A stretch of DNA of 64,000 nt from Pseudidiomarina piscicola (GCF_902806985.1 NZ_CADCXY010000002.1:124001-188000); one strand, 5' to 3'; numbered from the stretch's first letter, positions 8,097-17,739 are shown. The notes: generated by a model not told the origin, from the letters alone. Numbers and translations: made by a program.

Positions 8097-9686
8097 ATGA
8101 GCACAGTTGTTGGCGAGATGGATCAGCACGACGATCATCACCACCATGCGCCGTCGGGAATTACCCGCTGGCTATTTACCACGAACCATAAAGACATCGG
8201 TTCGATGTACCTTTGGTTCAGTTTTATTATGTTTTTGGTCGGTGGCTCAATGGCGATGGTGATCCGCGCCGAGCTATTCCAACCGGGGTTACAACTTGTC
8301 GACCCACACTTCTTTAACCAGATGACCACGGTGCACGGCCTGATCATGGTTTTCGGGGCGGTGATGCCAGCCTTCACGGGCTTGGCAAACTGGATGATTC
8401 CGATGATGATCGGCGCACCAGATATGGCATTACCACGGATGAATAACTGGAGCTTCTGGATACTTCCGTTTGCCTTCGCTATTTTGCTTGCCTCGCTGTT
8501 TATGGAAGGTGGTGGCCCAGCCTTTGGTTGGACTTTCTACGCACCACTGTCGACCACCTACAGTAGCGACTCTACAGCGTTGTTTGTGTTCTCGGTGCAC
8601 ATCATGGGTATTTCATCCATCATGGGGGCGATTAACGTTATCGTCACTATTATGAATATGCGCGCGCCGGGCATGTCTTATATGAAGATGCCGTTATTCG
8701 TTTGGACGTGGTTTATTACTGCCTTCCTGTTGATTGCCGTAATGCCGGTGCTTGCCGGTGCAGTGACCATGGTGCTCACGGATAAGTATTTTGGTACCAG
8801 CTTCTTTGATGCCGCCGGCGGTGGTGATCCGGTCATGTTCCAGCATATTTTCTGGTTCTTTGGGCATCCCGAAGTCTACATCATGATTTTGCCGTCGTTT
8901 GGTATCGTCTCAGCAATTATTCCAGCGTTTTCCCGCAAACGGCTATTTGGTTATTCGTCGATGGTATACGCCACCGCAGCAATTGCTGGATTGTCTTTCT
9001 TGGTCTGGGCACACCATATGTTCACCACGGGTATGCCGGTGTTTGCTGAGCTCTTCTTCATGTATTGCACCATGTTGATATCGGTGCCGACAGGGGTCAA
9101 AGTGTTTAACTGGGTCGCCACCATGTGGCGCGGCTCAATTAGCTTTGAAACGCCCATGTTATTCGCCTTAGCCTTTGTGATTTTGTTCACCATAGGTGGA
9201 TTCTCCGGCCTCATGCTGGCGATTACCCCAGTGGACTTCCAGTATCATGATACTTACTTCGTGGTGGCGCACTTCCACTATGTATTGGTAAGTGGCGCAA
9301 TCTTCTCCATTATGGCGGCAGCGTATTACTGGCTACCTAAGTGGACCGGCCATATGTACGATGAAGGTCTAGCGAAACTGCATTTTTGGGCGTCACTGAT
9401 TTCCGTGAACGTACTGTTCTTCCCGATGCATTTTGCTGGCTTAGCCGGGATGCCAAGGCGCATTCCCGATTACTCGGTGCAGTTTGCCGATATTAACCAA
9501 ATTGTCAGTATCGGTGGCTTTGCGTTTGGCCTATCGCAACTGATCTTCCTCTGGTTGGTAATCAAATGTGTTAAAGGTGGCAAGAAAGCTCCAGCCAAGC
9601 CTTGGGAAGGCGCGGAAGGTCTTGAGTGGACAGTGCCTTCACCGGCTCCGTACCACACCTTCGATACACCACCAGAGGTGAAGTAA
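8097..9686 (+). CDS. ctaD: Cytochrome c oxidase subunit I
   Basis: The catalytic subunit, 529 residues and twelve helices. It carries heme a and the heme a3-CuB centre where oxygen is reduced and protons are pumped. Visible landmarks are TTNHKDIGSMYL at the N-terminus, HPEVYIMILPSFG with the cross-linked His-Tyr pair, WAHHMF with two CuB histidines, and VVAHFHYVL with the heme a3 and heme a ligands. HPEVY marks the A-type heme-copper oxidases. A His-rich N-terminal patch (DQHDDHHHH) is visible before the core. It starts 13 bases after coxB. Confidence 0.97.
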   Translation: MSTVVGEMDQHDDHHHHAPSGITRWLFTTNHKDIGSMYLWFSFIMFLVGGSMAMVIRAELFQPGLQLVDPHFFNQMTTVHGLIMVFGAVMPAFTGLANWMIPMMIGAPDMALPRMNNWSFWILPFAFAILLASLFMEGGGPAFGWTFYAPLSTTYSSDSTALFVFSVHIMGISSIMGAINVIVTIMNMRAPGMSYMKMPLFVWTWFITAFLLIAVMPVLAGAVTMVLTDKYFGTSFFDAAGGGDPVMFQHIFWFFGHPEVYIMILPSFGIVSAIIPAFSRKRLFGYSSMVYATAAIAGLSFLVWAHHMFTTGMPVFAELFFMYCTMLISVPTGVKVFNWVATMWRGSISFETPMLFALAFVILFTIGGFSGLMLAITPVDFQYHDTYFVVAHFHYVLVSGAIFSIMAAAYYWLPKWTGHMYDEGLAKLHFWASLISVNVLFFPMHFAGLAGMPRRIPDYSVQFADINQIVSIGGFAFGLSQLIFLWLVIKCVKGGKKAPAKPWEGAEGLEWTVPSPAPYHTFDTPPEVK

Positions 9687-9687
9687 C

Positions 9688-10266
9688 ATGGCAGAGCAAC
9701 CAACAAAGCCGGACAATACACGCATCATTCGGCGACTGTTACTAACAGTCGTCGGCATGTTCGCGTTCGGTTTTGCCTTGGTGCCACTGTACAACGTGTT
9801 CTGTGACATTACCGGTTTTAACGGCCGCTTTACCGATGGGCAAGCGGCCGCAAACACGAGGTCGGTGGATACCAATCGAACCGTAAACGTACAATTTATT
9901 ACGCGTGTGAATAAAGGAATGCCCTGGGGCTTCGAGCCGGAAGTCAGCTCGGTACGCATCCACCCGGGGGAAACCAAGGTTGTAAACTTCTTGGCAAATA
10001 ACCCGACGGGGCAAAATATGATCGCCCAAGCGATTCCATCGGTTGCACCAGGGGAAGCATCGTTGTATTTAAACAAGGTTGAGTGTTTTTGCTTCAATCA
10101 GCAGCCACTTGCCGCCGAGTCGAAAACGGCGATGCCGATGCAATTCTATTTAGACCCTGATATTCCTGAACATATTCATACTGTTACGCTGTCGTATACG
10201 ATGTATGACATGACAGAAAACGCTACACCTGATGCTCTGGCTGCGATCGCACAGCCAGTGAACTGA
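9688..10266 (+). CDS. ctaG: Cytochrome c oxidase assembly protein CtaG (Cox11)
   Basis: A protein of 192 residues with one N-terminal membrane helix (about 16-32) and a periplasmic Ig-like domain. The copper-binding motif is CFCFNQQPL, the signature of the Cox11 family, which delivers copper to the CuB site of subunit I. Its ATG follows the ctaD stop by one base, and it lies between subunits I and III as in many proteobacteria. Confidence 0.95.
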   Translation: MAEQPTKPDNTRIIRRLLLTVVGMFAFGFALVPLYNVFCDITGFNGRFTDGQAAANTRSVDTNRTVNVQFITRVNKGMPWGFEPEVSSVRIHPGETKVVNFLANNPTGQNMIAQAIPSVAPGEASLYLNKVECFCFNQQPLAAESKTAMPMQFYLDPDIPEHIHTVTLSYTMYDMTENATPDALAAIAQPVN

Positions 10267-10277
10267 GGATTTTTGCA

Positions 10278-11159
10278 ATGGCAGAACAAAAACATGAAAA
10301 ATATTATGTGCCAGCATCAAGTCCATGGCCCATCGTGGGTGCCATTGGCTTAGGGCTGATTGCCTTTGGAGCTGGCCATACCGTCATTGATATGAAGAAT
10401 GAAACCGAGGGCTGGGGCTCTAACGTGCTGCTCGGTGGTATCGCCGTTATTTTGATCATGCTGTTTGGTTGGTTTCGTGACCAAATTAACGAGTCGATGT
10501 CTGGGCTCTATAGCAAACAGTTAGGTCATTCTTACCGTCAAGGCATGGCATGGTTTATCTTCTCTGAGATTATGTTCTTTGCGGCGTTCTTTGGCGCGCT
10601 ATTCTATGCACGCACCATCGCTGTTGAATGGCTCGGTGGCGCCGGCAATAACGCCATGACCAACGAAGTACTGTGGCCAGGCTTCGAAGCGATATGGCCG
10701 CTTACTGAGACCCCAGGCGGAACTGAATCAGGTGCAATGGGTTGGTTAGGGTTACCACTCTATAACACGTTGATCCTTATCGCCTCGTCATTTACCTGTC
10801 ACTTTGCCCACGTTGGTTTAGAGAAAGGTAAACGCAAACAGCTTACCGTATGGCTAGGTGTGACCATAGTGCTTGGTTGTATCTTCTTATATATGCAGGG
10901 CGCGGAGTATGTCCATGCCTATGAAGAACTCGGTTTAACCTTGGATTCCGGCGTATATGGCAATACTTTCTATATGCTGACAGGCTTCCACGGAATGCAC
11001 GTGACCTTGGGTACGATCATGCTTATTGTCATGTTCTTCCGGGTGTTAAAAGGCCACTTCACACCTGAAAGCCACTTTGCCTTTCAGGCGACAAGTTGGT
11101 ACTGGCACTTTGTCGACGTGGTCTGGGTCTGCTTGTTCATTTTCGTTTATATTCTATAA
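10278..11159 (+). CDS. ctaE: Cytochrome c oxidase subunit III
   Basis: A seven-helix membrane subunit of 293 residues that stabilises subunit I. Typical segments are YYVPASSPWPIVG at the N-terminus, FIFSEIMFFAAFFGALFY, the FHGMHVTLGT helix and the C-terminal SWYWHFVDVVWVCLFIFVY. It starts 11 bases after ctaG in the same operon. A long hairpin follows the stop. Confidence 0.96.
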   Translation: MAEQKHEKYYVPASSPWPIVGAIGLGLIAFGAGHTVIDMKNETEGWGSNVLLGGIAVILIMLFGWFRDQINESMSGLYSKQLGHSYRQGMAWFIFSEIMFFAAFFGALFYARTIAVEWLGGAGNNAMTNEVLWPGFEAIWPLTETPGGTESGAMGWLGLPLYNTLILIASSFTCHFAHVGLEKGKRKQLTVWLGVTIVLGCIFLYMQGAEYVHAYEELGLTLDSGVYGNTFYMLTGFHGMHVTLGTIMLIVMFFRVLKGHFTPESHFAFQATSWYWHFVDVVWVCLFIFVYIL

Positions 11160-11170
11160 CGCTCGCCTAA

Positions 11171-11204
11171 CGCGACCTGCTGAGTTTACCTCAGTAAGGT
11201 CGCG
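11171..11204. terminator. Hairpin between convergent ctaE and DUF2909 gene
   Basis: Outer stem CGCGACCT / AGGTCGCG and inner stem CTGAG / CTCAG. There is no T-run on either side, so intrinsic termination is uncertain. The stop codon of the minus-strand gene lies inside the hairpin. Confidence 0.5.
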
Positions 11205-11406
11205 GATTAGGATCTAAAACGCCCGTTGCCATCAGCACTACGATAATCACAATAGCAAGTATCGATGCGCCAACACGGCGACCAAGGAAACGAGTCATGG
11301 ATGGTTGGGTCGGATCATCCCGTAGCATTGCTAATAATGCGCGCATAAGGTTAAAGACCATAAATAACATGAGTAGTACCAAGATGACTTTTGCAGTAAT
11401 AATCAT
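11191..11406 (-). CDS. Twin-transmembrane DUF2909 family protein
   Basis: A small inner-membrane protein of 71 residues with two predicted helices: IITAKVILVLLMLFMVFNLM near the start and ASILAIVIIVVLMATGVL near the end. It matches the DUF2909 family, which is often found beside oxidase assembly genes; its function is unknown. The start at 11406 is preferred to a longer frame back to 11580, because the core family sequence begins there and an AGGAT ribosome site precedes it. It lies opposite to the oxidase genes, between ctaE and the SURF1 gene. Confidence 0.8.
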   Translation of the reverse strand: MIITAKVILVLLMLFMVFNLMRALLAMLRDDPTQPSMTRFLGRRVGASILAIVIIVVLMATGVLDPNPRPY

Positions 11407-11433
11407 TCTAAAATCCTGTTTTGGTATCGGCTG

Positions 11434-12153
11434 ATGCGCGCAGGCACCACGTTCGCAACGCTTATCACTGTGCTGGCAATTGGCTTTCTGGTCAAGCTTG
11501 GATTTTGGCAGCTCGACCGCGCCGCTGAAAAACAGCAATTGTTTGACGATTTTGCCGCCGCACAGAGCGCTCTGAACCAAGCTCAGTTTCCCCCCTTACC
11601 CGACCAACCTAAGGCAAGTACACGTTATAGCCCTGTGCAACTGAGTGGCCGTTTTGCCGAAGACTACTTGCTACTGGATAATAAAATTTACCAAGGTAAA
11701 GTGGGGTATCAAGTGATCGGGCTGCTCACCAGCGAAGATCGTCAGCAGTTAATACCGGTAAACCTTGGTTGGGTTCCGCTGGGCGCTAGTCGTCAGCAAT
11801 TACCCGAACTCGAACTACCTACTGGCACAGTGCAGGTCAGCGGCTGGCTTTATCATCCAGCTCAGGATGCCTTTACCTTGGCGGACCAAATTATTGAACC
11901 AGGGCCTTCGCCATGGCGGGTACAACAGCTCGATTTCAAGGCAATTGGCGATGCGCTAGAGCTTCCCATCGCTGACTATCTAGTGCTACTCTCAGAGGCA
12001 GAAGATTATGGCTGGCCGCGCCATTGGCAGCCGCAAGTGATGAAGCCAGAGAAGCACCAAGCTTACGCGTTACAGTGGTTCTCGCTAGCTATTGCCGCGT
12101 TCGTCATATTTATATTAGCTCGTCGTTCCATAACGAAAACAAAAAAGGAATGA
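11434..12153 (+). CDS. SURF1 family cytochrome oxidase biogenesis protein
   Basis: A protein of 239 residues with two membrane helices at its ends (about 5-22 and 213-232) and a periplasmic domain between them, the SURF1/Shy1 layout. Family landmarks are LGFWQLDRAAEKQ, the VNLGWVPLG strand and YALQWFSLAIAAFVIF at the C-terminus. SURF1 helps insert heme a into subunit I. It opens the second part of the cluster and overlaps the next gene by 4 bases (ATGA). Confidence 0.92.
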   Translation: MRAGTTFATLITVLAIGFLVKLGFWQLDRAAEKQQLFDDFAAAQSALNQAQFPPLPDQPKASTRYSPVQLSGRFAEDYLLLDNKIYQGKVGYQVIGLLTSEDRQQLIPVNLGWVPLGASRQQLPELELPTGTVQVSGWLYHPAQDAFTLADQIIEPGPSPWRVQQLDFKAIGDALELPIADYLVLLSEAEDYGWPRHWQPQVMKPEKHQAYALQWFSLAIAAFVIFILARRSITKTKKE

Positions 12154-12701
12154 GCATGACCTCAGTTAAGAAATCTCGCGCGACGCTCATCGGTGTCGTG
12201 TTAGCCTTCGCCCTACCAGTGATCGGGGCAAAATTTGTGCTTGACCAAAGCTGGTACCAAGGCGCTGCGACGAACAAAGGAACCATGTTGATGCCGCCTA
12301 TCAAGCTCAACGAAGCCCTGCAGGCACAGCTGCCTGAAGGTTGGCGCGTTGCTTTGGTGGCCGATGAAGCGTGCGGCGCAAAATGCGAGCAAGGCCTCTA
12401 TGCCATGAATCAATTAGACGTTGCCTTAGGGAAAGAAAGTGACCGTGTTAAGCCGCTGGTGTTCAGTCGCAACGAACTTTCATTTGACCTAAACCAAACC
12501 CCACTGGTGACATCGATCGTTAACCCCGCGTTCGCTGATGCGCTGAGTGACCTGCCCCCCTATCGACTGTTTATTATCGACCCCATGGGCAACGTAATGC
12601 TGCACTACGAAACCTTTGGCGATGAAGAAGCCATGCGTGCCGAGGCAAAAAATTTGCTCTCAGACCTGCGCACTTTGCTTAAACTTTCACGGATTGGGTG
12701 A
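12150..12701 (+). CDS. Conserved hypothetical protein of the oxidase assembly cluster, one membrane helix
   Basis: A protein of 183 residues with one N-terminal helix (about 12-30) and a soluble, probably periplasmic, domain containing CGAKCEQGLYAMNQLDVALG and a later FIIDPMGNVMLHY strand. The two-Cys segment and fold pattern resemble a thioredoxin/SCO-like domain. Genes of this type commonly lie between SURF1 and ctaA in gammaproteobacteria, so a role in oxidase maturation is inferred. The start at 12150 overlaps the SURF1 stop and follows AAAAAAGGA; the frame extends further upstream only inside SURF1. Confidence 0.75.
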   Translation: MSMTSVKKSRATLIGVVLAFALPVIGAKFVLDQSWYQGAATNKGTMLMPPIKLNEALQAQLPEGWRVALVADEACGAKCEQGLYAMNQLDVALGKESDRVKPLVFSRNELSFDLNQTPLVTSIVNPAFADALSDLPPYRLFIIDPMGNVMLHYETFGDEEAMRAEAKNLLSDLRTLLKLSRIG

Positions 12702-12704
12702 TCT

Positions 12705-13688
12705 ATGCGTGCGCTGGTTAATTTTAGTATTGTTTTAGCGTTGGTGGTGATTGTTCTCGGTGCTTACACCAGGCTTACTGATGCAGGGCTTGGCTGCCCA
12801 GACTGGCCGGGCTGTTACGGCCACTTAAGCGTGCCCATGGATGCCGATAAAGCCGCCGCAGCACAGGCGCGTTTCCCCGACGCACCGCTTGAACACAACA
12901 AAGCATGGAACGAGATGGTGCACCGCTATGCGGCCGGCACCCTAGGGCTTTTTATTCTGTTTATTGCCATCAGCGCCATTGCGCGGGTACGTAAACATGC
13001 AGAAACACCAGTCAAACTGCCTTTATTATTGTTGGCACTGGTTATTTTCCAAGCCGCTTTGGGCATGTGGACCGTCACCTTGAACCTACAGCCACTCATT
13101 GTCATGGGCCACTTACTCGGCGGCTTTACGACATTATCACTACTGTACCTATTAAGGTTACGTCTAAAACGAATTCATTTGCCCATGGGCGATGCAAAAG
13201 TAAGACGACTATCAGGTTTTGCCATGTTTGCGTTATTGGTTGTGGTTGCGCAAATTGCTCTAGGTGGTTGGGTGGCGGCAAACTATGCCGCTATGGCCTG
13301 TACTGAGCTGCCCATTTGCGAAGCCGACTGGCAAAGCCAGCTCGATATTGCCGGAGCCTTCTCGGTTCCTGAAGCCGTGACCTACCAATATGGTGCGCAT
13401 GACTACGCAGAACGCATGACCATGCACGTTGCGCACCGTATAGGCGCAGTCATTACGCTTATCGTGGTCGGGCTGTTGCTGATACGTGGCTACCGTTTAG
13501 CGCAATCATCGGTCATTCGTAGTAGCCTTGGCTGGGTGAGCTTAGCACTCGTTGTGCAATTGCTTTTAGGGCTTAGTAACGTAGTGCTGATGTTGCCATT
13601 AAGCGTTGCAGTGGCCCACAACTTGGTCGGCGCATTGTTACTGCTTAGTTTGGTAAGTCTGAATTATAAACTCGTACGCCACGCTTAA
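12705..13688 (+). CDS. ctaA: Heme A synthase CtaA (Cox15)
   Basis: An eight-helix membrane enzyme of 327 residues that oxidises the C8 methyl of heme O to make heme A. The conserved heme-binding histidines are seen in [30 protein letters not shown] and [25 protein letters not shown] near the N-terminus is a family hallmark, and a second Cys pair occurs in CTELPIC. It lies three bases after the previous gene and is followed by ctaB. Confidence 0.95.
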   Translation: MRALVNFSIVLALVVIVLGAYTRLTDAGLGCPDWPGCYGHLSVPMDADKAAAAQARFPDAPLEHNKAWNEMVHRYAAGTLGLFILFIAISAIARVRKHAETPVKLPLLLLALVIFQAALGMWTVTLNLQPLIVMGHLLGGFTTLSLLYLLRLRLKRIHLPMGDAKVRRLSGFAMFALLVVVAQIALGGWVAANYAAMACTELPICEADWQSQLDIAGAFSVPEAVTYQYGAHDYAERMTMHVAHRIGAVITLIVVGLLLIRGYRLAQSSVIRSSLGWVSLALVVQLLLGLSNVVLMLPLSVAVAHNLVGALLLLSLVSLNYKLVRHA

Positions 13689-13723
13689 ATTCTAAAAAAG
13701 GCGACGAAAAGGAAGTAAATGGT

Positions 13724-14620
13724 ATGACAGAGATGACGTATAAAAGGCACGCCCATTGGCGTGATTACCTTGAACTAACCAAGCCTAGAGTAGTGTTATT
13801 ACTGCTACTGACCGCATTGGTGGGAATGTGTTTAGCCAGTCCAACTTGGGTTGGCTGGGCGGTGGTAACCCCAGCGATGGTCGGTATCGGACTAATGTCA
13901 GGCTCCGCCGCAGCCGTGAACCACTTAGTGGATCGTCACATTGATGCGCAAATGGCGCGTACCTTGCGTCGCCCACTACCTTCAGGGGTGTTATCGCCAC
14001 GCCACGTGATTAGCTTTGCCACGATCATAGGTGCGTTAGGGTTCGCCGTATTGGCGATCTGGGTGAATATGCTCACCGCATGGTTAACCCTTCTCAGTTT
14101 GGTTGGCTACGCCATCATCTACACCATGTACTTAAAGCGCGCCACCCCGCAAAACATTGTGATTGGTGGTCTTGCAGGCGCCGCGCCACCATTGTTAGGC
14201 TGGACTGCCGTCACCAACGAAATTCATCCCTTTGCGATTCTGCTGGTGATGATCGTGTTTACCTGGACGCCGCCACATTTTTGGGCCCTCGCGGTACATC
14301 GTGCGAAAGACTATGCCAAAGCAAATATTCCGATGCTGCCGGTGACACACGGCATCGAGTTCACCAAAACCTGCATTTTGTTGTACACCATTTTGCTGGC
14401 AATTATTTGTCTGCTGCCCTATATCGTTGGCATGTCGGGGGTTATCTACTTGGTCGGCTCGAGCATACTTAGCATCTGGTTTTTGGTTTATGCTTGGAAG
14501 CTTAAGTTTGCGCCTTCGAAACATACGGCCTATAGCATGTTCACCTTTTCAATTTGGCAATTAATGCTATTGTTTGTGTTGCTGCTTGTGGATCACTACG
14601 TCGTCACCCCGGCGTTTTAA
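13724..14620 (+). CDS. cyoE: Heme O synthase (protoheme IX farnesyltransferase)
   Basis: A UbiA-superfamily membrane enzyme of 298 residues that adds a farnesyl group to heme B, supplying heme O to CtaA. The aspartate motif region [19 protein letters not shown] is typical of CtaB/CyoE, and the second conserved region is [18 protein letters not shown]. Nine helices are expected. It is named cyoE or ctaB in different genomes; here it serves the aa3-type oxidase of the same cluster. Confidence 0.95.
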   Translation: MTEMTYKRHAHWRDYLELTKPRVVLLLLLTALVGMCLASPTWVGWAVVTPAMVGIGLMSGSAAAVNHLVDRHIDAQMARTLRRPLPSGVLSPRHVISFATIIGALGFAVLAIWVNMLTAWLTLLSLVGYAIIYTMYLKRATPQNIVIGGLAGAAPPLLGWTAVTNEIHPFAILLVMIVFTWTPPHFWALAVHRAKDYAKANIPMLPVTHGIEFTKTCILLYTILLAIICLLPYIVGMSGVIYLVGSSILSIWFLVYAWKLKFAPSKHTAYSMFTFSIWQLMLLFVLLLVDHYVVTPAF

Positions 14621-14645
14621 TGCAATCAAAAGGACCTTAACTTCC

Positions 14646-15269
14646 ATGCAAAAACTTCTCGTCAGTGTCGTTGCTATTGTCGCGTTGCTTGCTGGCGTGG
14701 TTATTTTTAATAGCCTGCCACAGCCGCAACCACAGGCATTAGTTTATGAACCGCCACGCGAAATGGAACCCTTTATGCTTAAGGGGCACAACGGTGGTGA
14801 TGTCACTAATGCCGACTTGACTGGTCAGTGGACATTCCTCTTCACCGGCTACACTTCCTGTCCAGACATCTGCCCCACCACCATGGCCGACTTTAAGAAG
14901 ATTTTACCGCAACTAGCTTCGGTAACCAGTCAGCCCGTGAAAGTGTGGCTGGTAAGTGTTGATCCCAAGCGAGACACGCAACAGAAATTGGCCGCCTACA
15001 CGACCTATTTTGGTAAAGAGTTTCTTGGCGTTCGGGCCGAGCACAAAAACCTTTACCCGTTCGTTAATGGCTTAGGGCTGATGTATTCGATACCAGCTGA
15101 GGGCGAAGTAGACTACCTGGTGAATCACAGTTCAGCGATTGTACTAGTGAACCCTGATGGCAACCGTCAGGCCATTTTCAAAGCCAAGCAAACACCGGGC
15201 CAGGTGCCAACCGTTGATATGCAACAAATGGCCGAAGACTTTCAAATTATTAGCCAGCAATATCGCTAA
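14646..15269 (+). CDS. SCO1/SenC family copper chaperone
   Basis: A protein of 207 residues with an N-terminal membrane anchor (about 5-22) and a periplasmic thioredoxin-like domain. The copper ligands are the CPDICP motif and a later His in YLVNHSSAIVLV. SCO proteins deliver copper or reduce the CuA cysteines of subunit II. The ATG at 14646 is chosen over a longer frame from 14574, because it gives the membrane anchor and lies outside cyoE. It is the last gene of the cluster. Confidence 0.93.
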   Translation: MQKLLVSVVAIVALLAGVVIFNSLPQPQPQALVYEPPREMEPFMLKGHNGGDVTNADLTGQWTFLFTGYTSCPDICPTTMADFKKILPQLASVTSQPVKVWLVSVDPKRDTQQKLAAYTTYFGKEFLGVRAEHKNLYPFVNGLGLMYSIPAEGEVDYLVNHSSAIVLVNPDGNRQAIFKAKQTPGQVPTVDMQQMAEDFQIISQQYR

Positions 15270-15272
15270 CCC

Positions 15273-16364
15273 TTAATCCGGCCAGCGCCCCTGCTCATTG
15301 GGGCGCACCAACGGCACCGAATACCAATAGAAACGCCCCTGAGCCGATTGGCTTGCCACCGTACAATTTACTCGTGAGCGGCCTAAAGGCGGCTTTTCTA
15401 AAGTTAACGATAGCTGCCAGCCCTGCCCTTGGGAAGCACCCGCTGCTTGCTTCGTGGGGTTTATCTGCTGACCTTGATAAAAGCAGTTCAAGCCGTCGAT
15501 GCTAAAGTCGTCTATGTCGCGCACACTCAATTCCACGGCGACCTCATCGCTACCCTTTTCGAGCACCATTGAGGCAGGCTCCACGGTTCGTGCAGGTAAC
15601 GGCAGGCTTAACAGTTTGGTCTTCAACGTGGTTAGGTTTGCATAATGCCCAGACGCTGGGAAACGAGGTATTGCGGCACGTGGTGTGGTCGCTCCCCAAG
15701 GGCCTGAATGTTGGCCGAATGCGATAAAGCCGAGTTGTTCGAGTAGTGCGGCTAATTGCGGATTAAATTCGCCATACGGATAGGCAAAGTGCTGTGGCTG
15801 TTCACCATCAAGCGCAGAATCAAGAGCAGCCTGCGCCGCCAAAACGTCCTTCTTTTGACGTTCTAGCCATTGGCTTTTCGACTCTCCCGCCTGTTGCCAG
15901 GTCATGTGCGTATGGGTGCTTGAGTGGTTCGCAACTGAGGCCCCATAGTCAGCCAATTCACTCAACTGCTGCCAGCTCAAATAGAGATGCGGCGACTCTG
16001 CCATCAGCTCTGGGTTCACAAACACAGTGAAGGGCAAATTGAACTGCTTAAAAACCTGCAGGCCATTGTCATAAAGGTTGCGCCAGCCATCATCAAAGGT
16101 AATAGCAACGGTTTTATCCGGTACCGGTTCACCACTGGTGATCAGCTTTTGCGCCTGACTTAGCGAGATAACGTTAAAGTCGTTTTCAACCAAAAAACCA
16201 AAGTGCTGCGCTAACTCCGCCGCTGTAACTGAGGTCACCCGCGGTGTATCATCTCCCACATGGTGGTATTGCAGCACCACCACGCCATGCTCTGCGGCAT
16301 GGGATGTAGAGATGCCTAAAGGGATACAGATGAGCCAAACCACGCCAAGCAAAAACGAACGCAC
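15273..16364 (-). CDS. Secreted polysaccharide deacetylase (NodB/CE4 family)
   Basis: A protein of 363 residues with a signal peptide (cleavage near SHA-AEH, residue 24). A CE4 domain follows: the first motif TFDDGWRN supplies the catalytic and metal-binding Asp, and the second motif NHSSTHTHM supplies metal-binding histidines. YPYGEFNPQ is a third family motif. The C-terminal ~100 residues form an extra domain of unknown role. CE4 enzymes remove acetyl or other acyl groups from N-acetyl sugars in the envelope; the substrate here is unknown. Its 5' end overlaps the divergent MATE gene by 35 bases. Confidence 0.85.
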   Translation of the reverse strand: MRSFLLGVVWLICIPLGISTSHAAEHGVVVLQYHHVGDDTPRVTSVTAAELAQHFGFLVENDFNVISLSQAQKLITSGEPVPDKTVAITFDDGWRNLYDNGLQVFKQFNLPFTVFVNPELMAESPHLYLSWQQLSELADYGASVANHSSTHTHMTWQQAGESKSQWLERQKKDVLAAQAALDSALDGEQPQHFAYPYGEFNPQLAALLEQLGFIAFGQHSGPWGATTPRAAIPRFPASGHYANLTTLKTKLLSLPLPARTVEPASMVLEKGSDEVAVELSVRDIDDFSIDGLNCFYQGQQINPTKQAAGASQGQGWQLSLTLEKPPLGRSRVNCTVASQSAQGRFYWYSVPLVRPNEQGRWPD

Positions 16365-17739
16365 TCTTCACCTCCATAGGTTTTGGGGCTCTTGGCCAGC
16401 ACACCGAAAAATTTTTGCCATCGCTTTACCGATGATCATTTCCAATATTGCTGCGCCTTTATTGGGCCTTGTTGATACCGCCATCATAGGTCATCTACCC
16501 GATGCAATCTACCTAAGTGCCGTTGCCCTAGGCGCAATGGTAGTGAGTTTTATCTTTTTATTAGCTATTTTCTTGCGTATGACCACCACCGGTGAAATCG
16601 CCCGCGCTTTTGGTCGCGAAAACCTCGCCGAACAACGGCAAGTTAGTTTACATGCACTAACGTTTGCCTTGGCTCTTGGTGCGACCTTGATTGTCCTAAC
16701 GCCGGTTTTATTGGAACTGGCATGGTGGCTCATTGCCCCGAGCGACGAGCTTAAAGGCTTCGCTAGTCACTATATCGAAATACGCATGTGGGCTGCACCC
16801 GCAGCGCTCATCAACTTAGTGGTATTAGGCGTACTACTCGGTCGACAACAGAGTCGCCACGCGATGCTCTTAGTTATTTTTACCAATGCCATTAACGTCA
16901 CCGCCGACGTCATTCTAATTCTCGGCCTCGACATGAACGTTGCCGGAGCCGCTTGGGCATCGGTTGCTGCGGAAGTTAGCACCGCAGTATTAGGCCTATG
17001 GATGATCCGAAAGCTGCTTCACTTCAAGCAGTCGTGGCAGCTTCAGCGTCATTATTTTCAACGGTTTCTCGGTATGAATCGTGATGTGTTTTTGCGATCG
17101 TTGATATTGCAGCTGTGTATGGCAACAATGACCGGTTACGCGGCACGTTTTGGTGATATCTATGTCGCCGTGAACGCCGTTTTGATGCAATTTTTGATGC
17201 TGATATCTCTCGGCCTCGACGGTATCGCCTACGCTGTTGAAGCCCTCGTTGGGGCAGCCATTGGTCGTGGCAAACGAGCCGAGGTGAGCTACTGGCTACG
17301 ATTGACCCTCCTCTGGTCGTGCGTGTTTGCACTCAGCTATAGCTCGGTATTTTGGCTCGCAGGCGATCAGGTGATTACCCTACTTACCGACTTACCTGAG
17401 GTCATTAGCACCGCCCAGCGCTACCTGCCATGGATTTACGTACTTCCCTTGCTTGGTCACTGGAGTTACTACTTTGATGGCGTGTTTATTGGCCTTGGCT
17501 ATACACGTGCCATGCGCGACACCATGGCAGCAAGTGCATTGTTGGTTTTTGCACCACTTTGGTGCATTGCAGCCTTTGGCTTCAGTAAAGAAAATGCCAA
17601 CCACGGACTGTGGTTGGCATTAAGTGGTTTTCTGTTAGCGCGCGGGGTAAGCCAGTGGCTTTATTTACGCTTGTTCGCAAAACCGCACACCAGTAGCACC
17701 CATTATTCAACTAGCAAATCGTCGAGTAGCAGTAGTTGA
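16330..17739 (+). CDS. MATE family efflux protein (DinF-like)
   Basis: A twelve-helix membrane transporter of 469 residues from ATG 16330 (an ATG at 16312 is also in frame). The first helix pair IALPMIISNIAAPLLGLVD and the following TAIIGHL match MATE/DinF proteins, which export cationic compounds by Na+ or H+ antiport. The start lies inside the 5' end of the divergent deacetylase. The C-terminus is a serine-rich tail (STSKSSSSSS) that overlaps the end of the convergent DUF4397 gene by 37 bases. Such a tail is not usual for the family and may be an accident of the overlap. Confidence 0.87.
   Translation: MSQTTPSKNERTLHLHRFWGSWPAHRKIFAIALPMIISNIAAPLLGLVDTAIIGHLPDAIYLSAVALGAMVVSFIFLLAIFLRMTTTGEIARAFGRENLAEQRQVSLHALTFALALGATLIVLTPVLLELAWWLIAPSDELKGFASHYIEIRMWAAPAALINLVVLGVLLGRQQSRHAMLLVIFTNAINVTADVILILGLDMNVAGAAWASVAAEVSTAVLGLWMIRKLLHFKQSWQLQRHYFQRFLGMNRDVFLRSLILQLCMATMTGYAARFGDIYVAVNAVLMQFLMLISLGLDGIAYAVEALVGAAIGRGKRAEVSYWLRLTLLWSCVFALSYSSVFWLAGDQVITLLTDLPEVISTAQRYLPWIYVLPLLGHWSYYFDGVFIGLGYTRAMRDTMAASALLVFAPLWCIAAFGFSKENANHGLWLALSGFLLARGVSQWLYLRLFAKPHTSSTHYSTSKSSSSSS

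Noticed and set aside
9639-10097. 152-codon frame on the minus strand
   Set aside because: It is antisense to ctaG, which has the copper motif and operon context.
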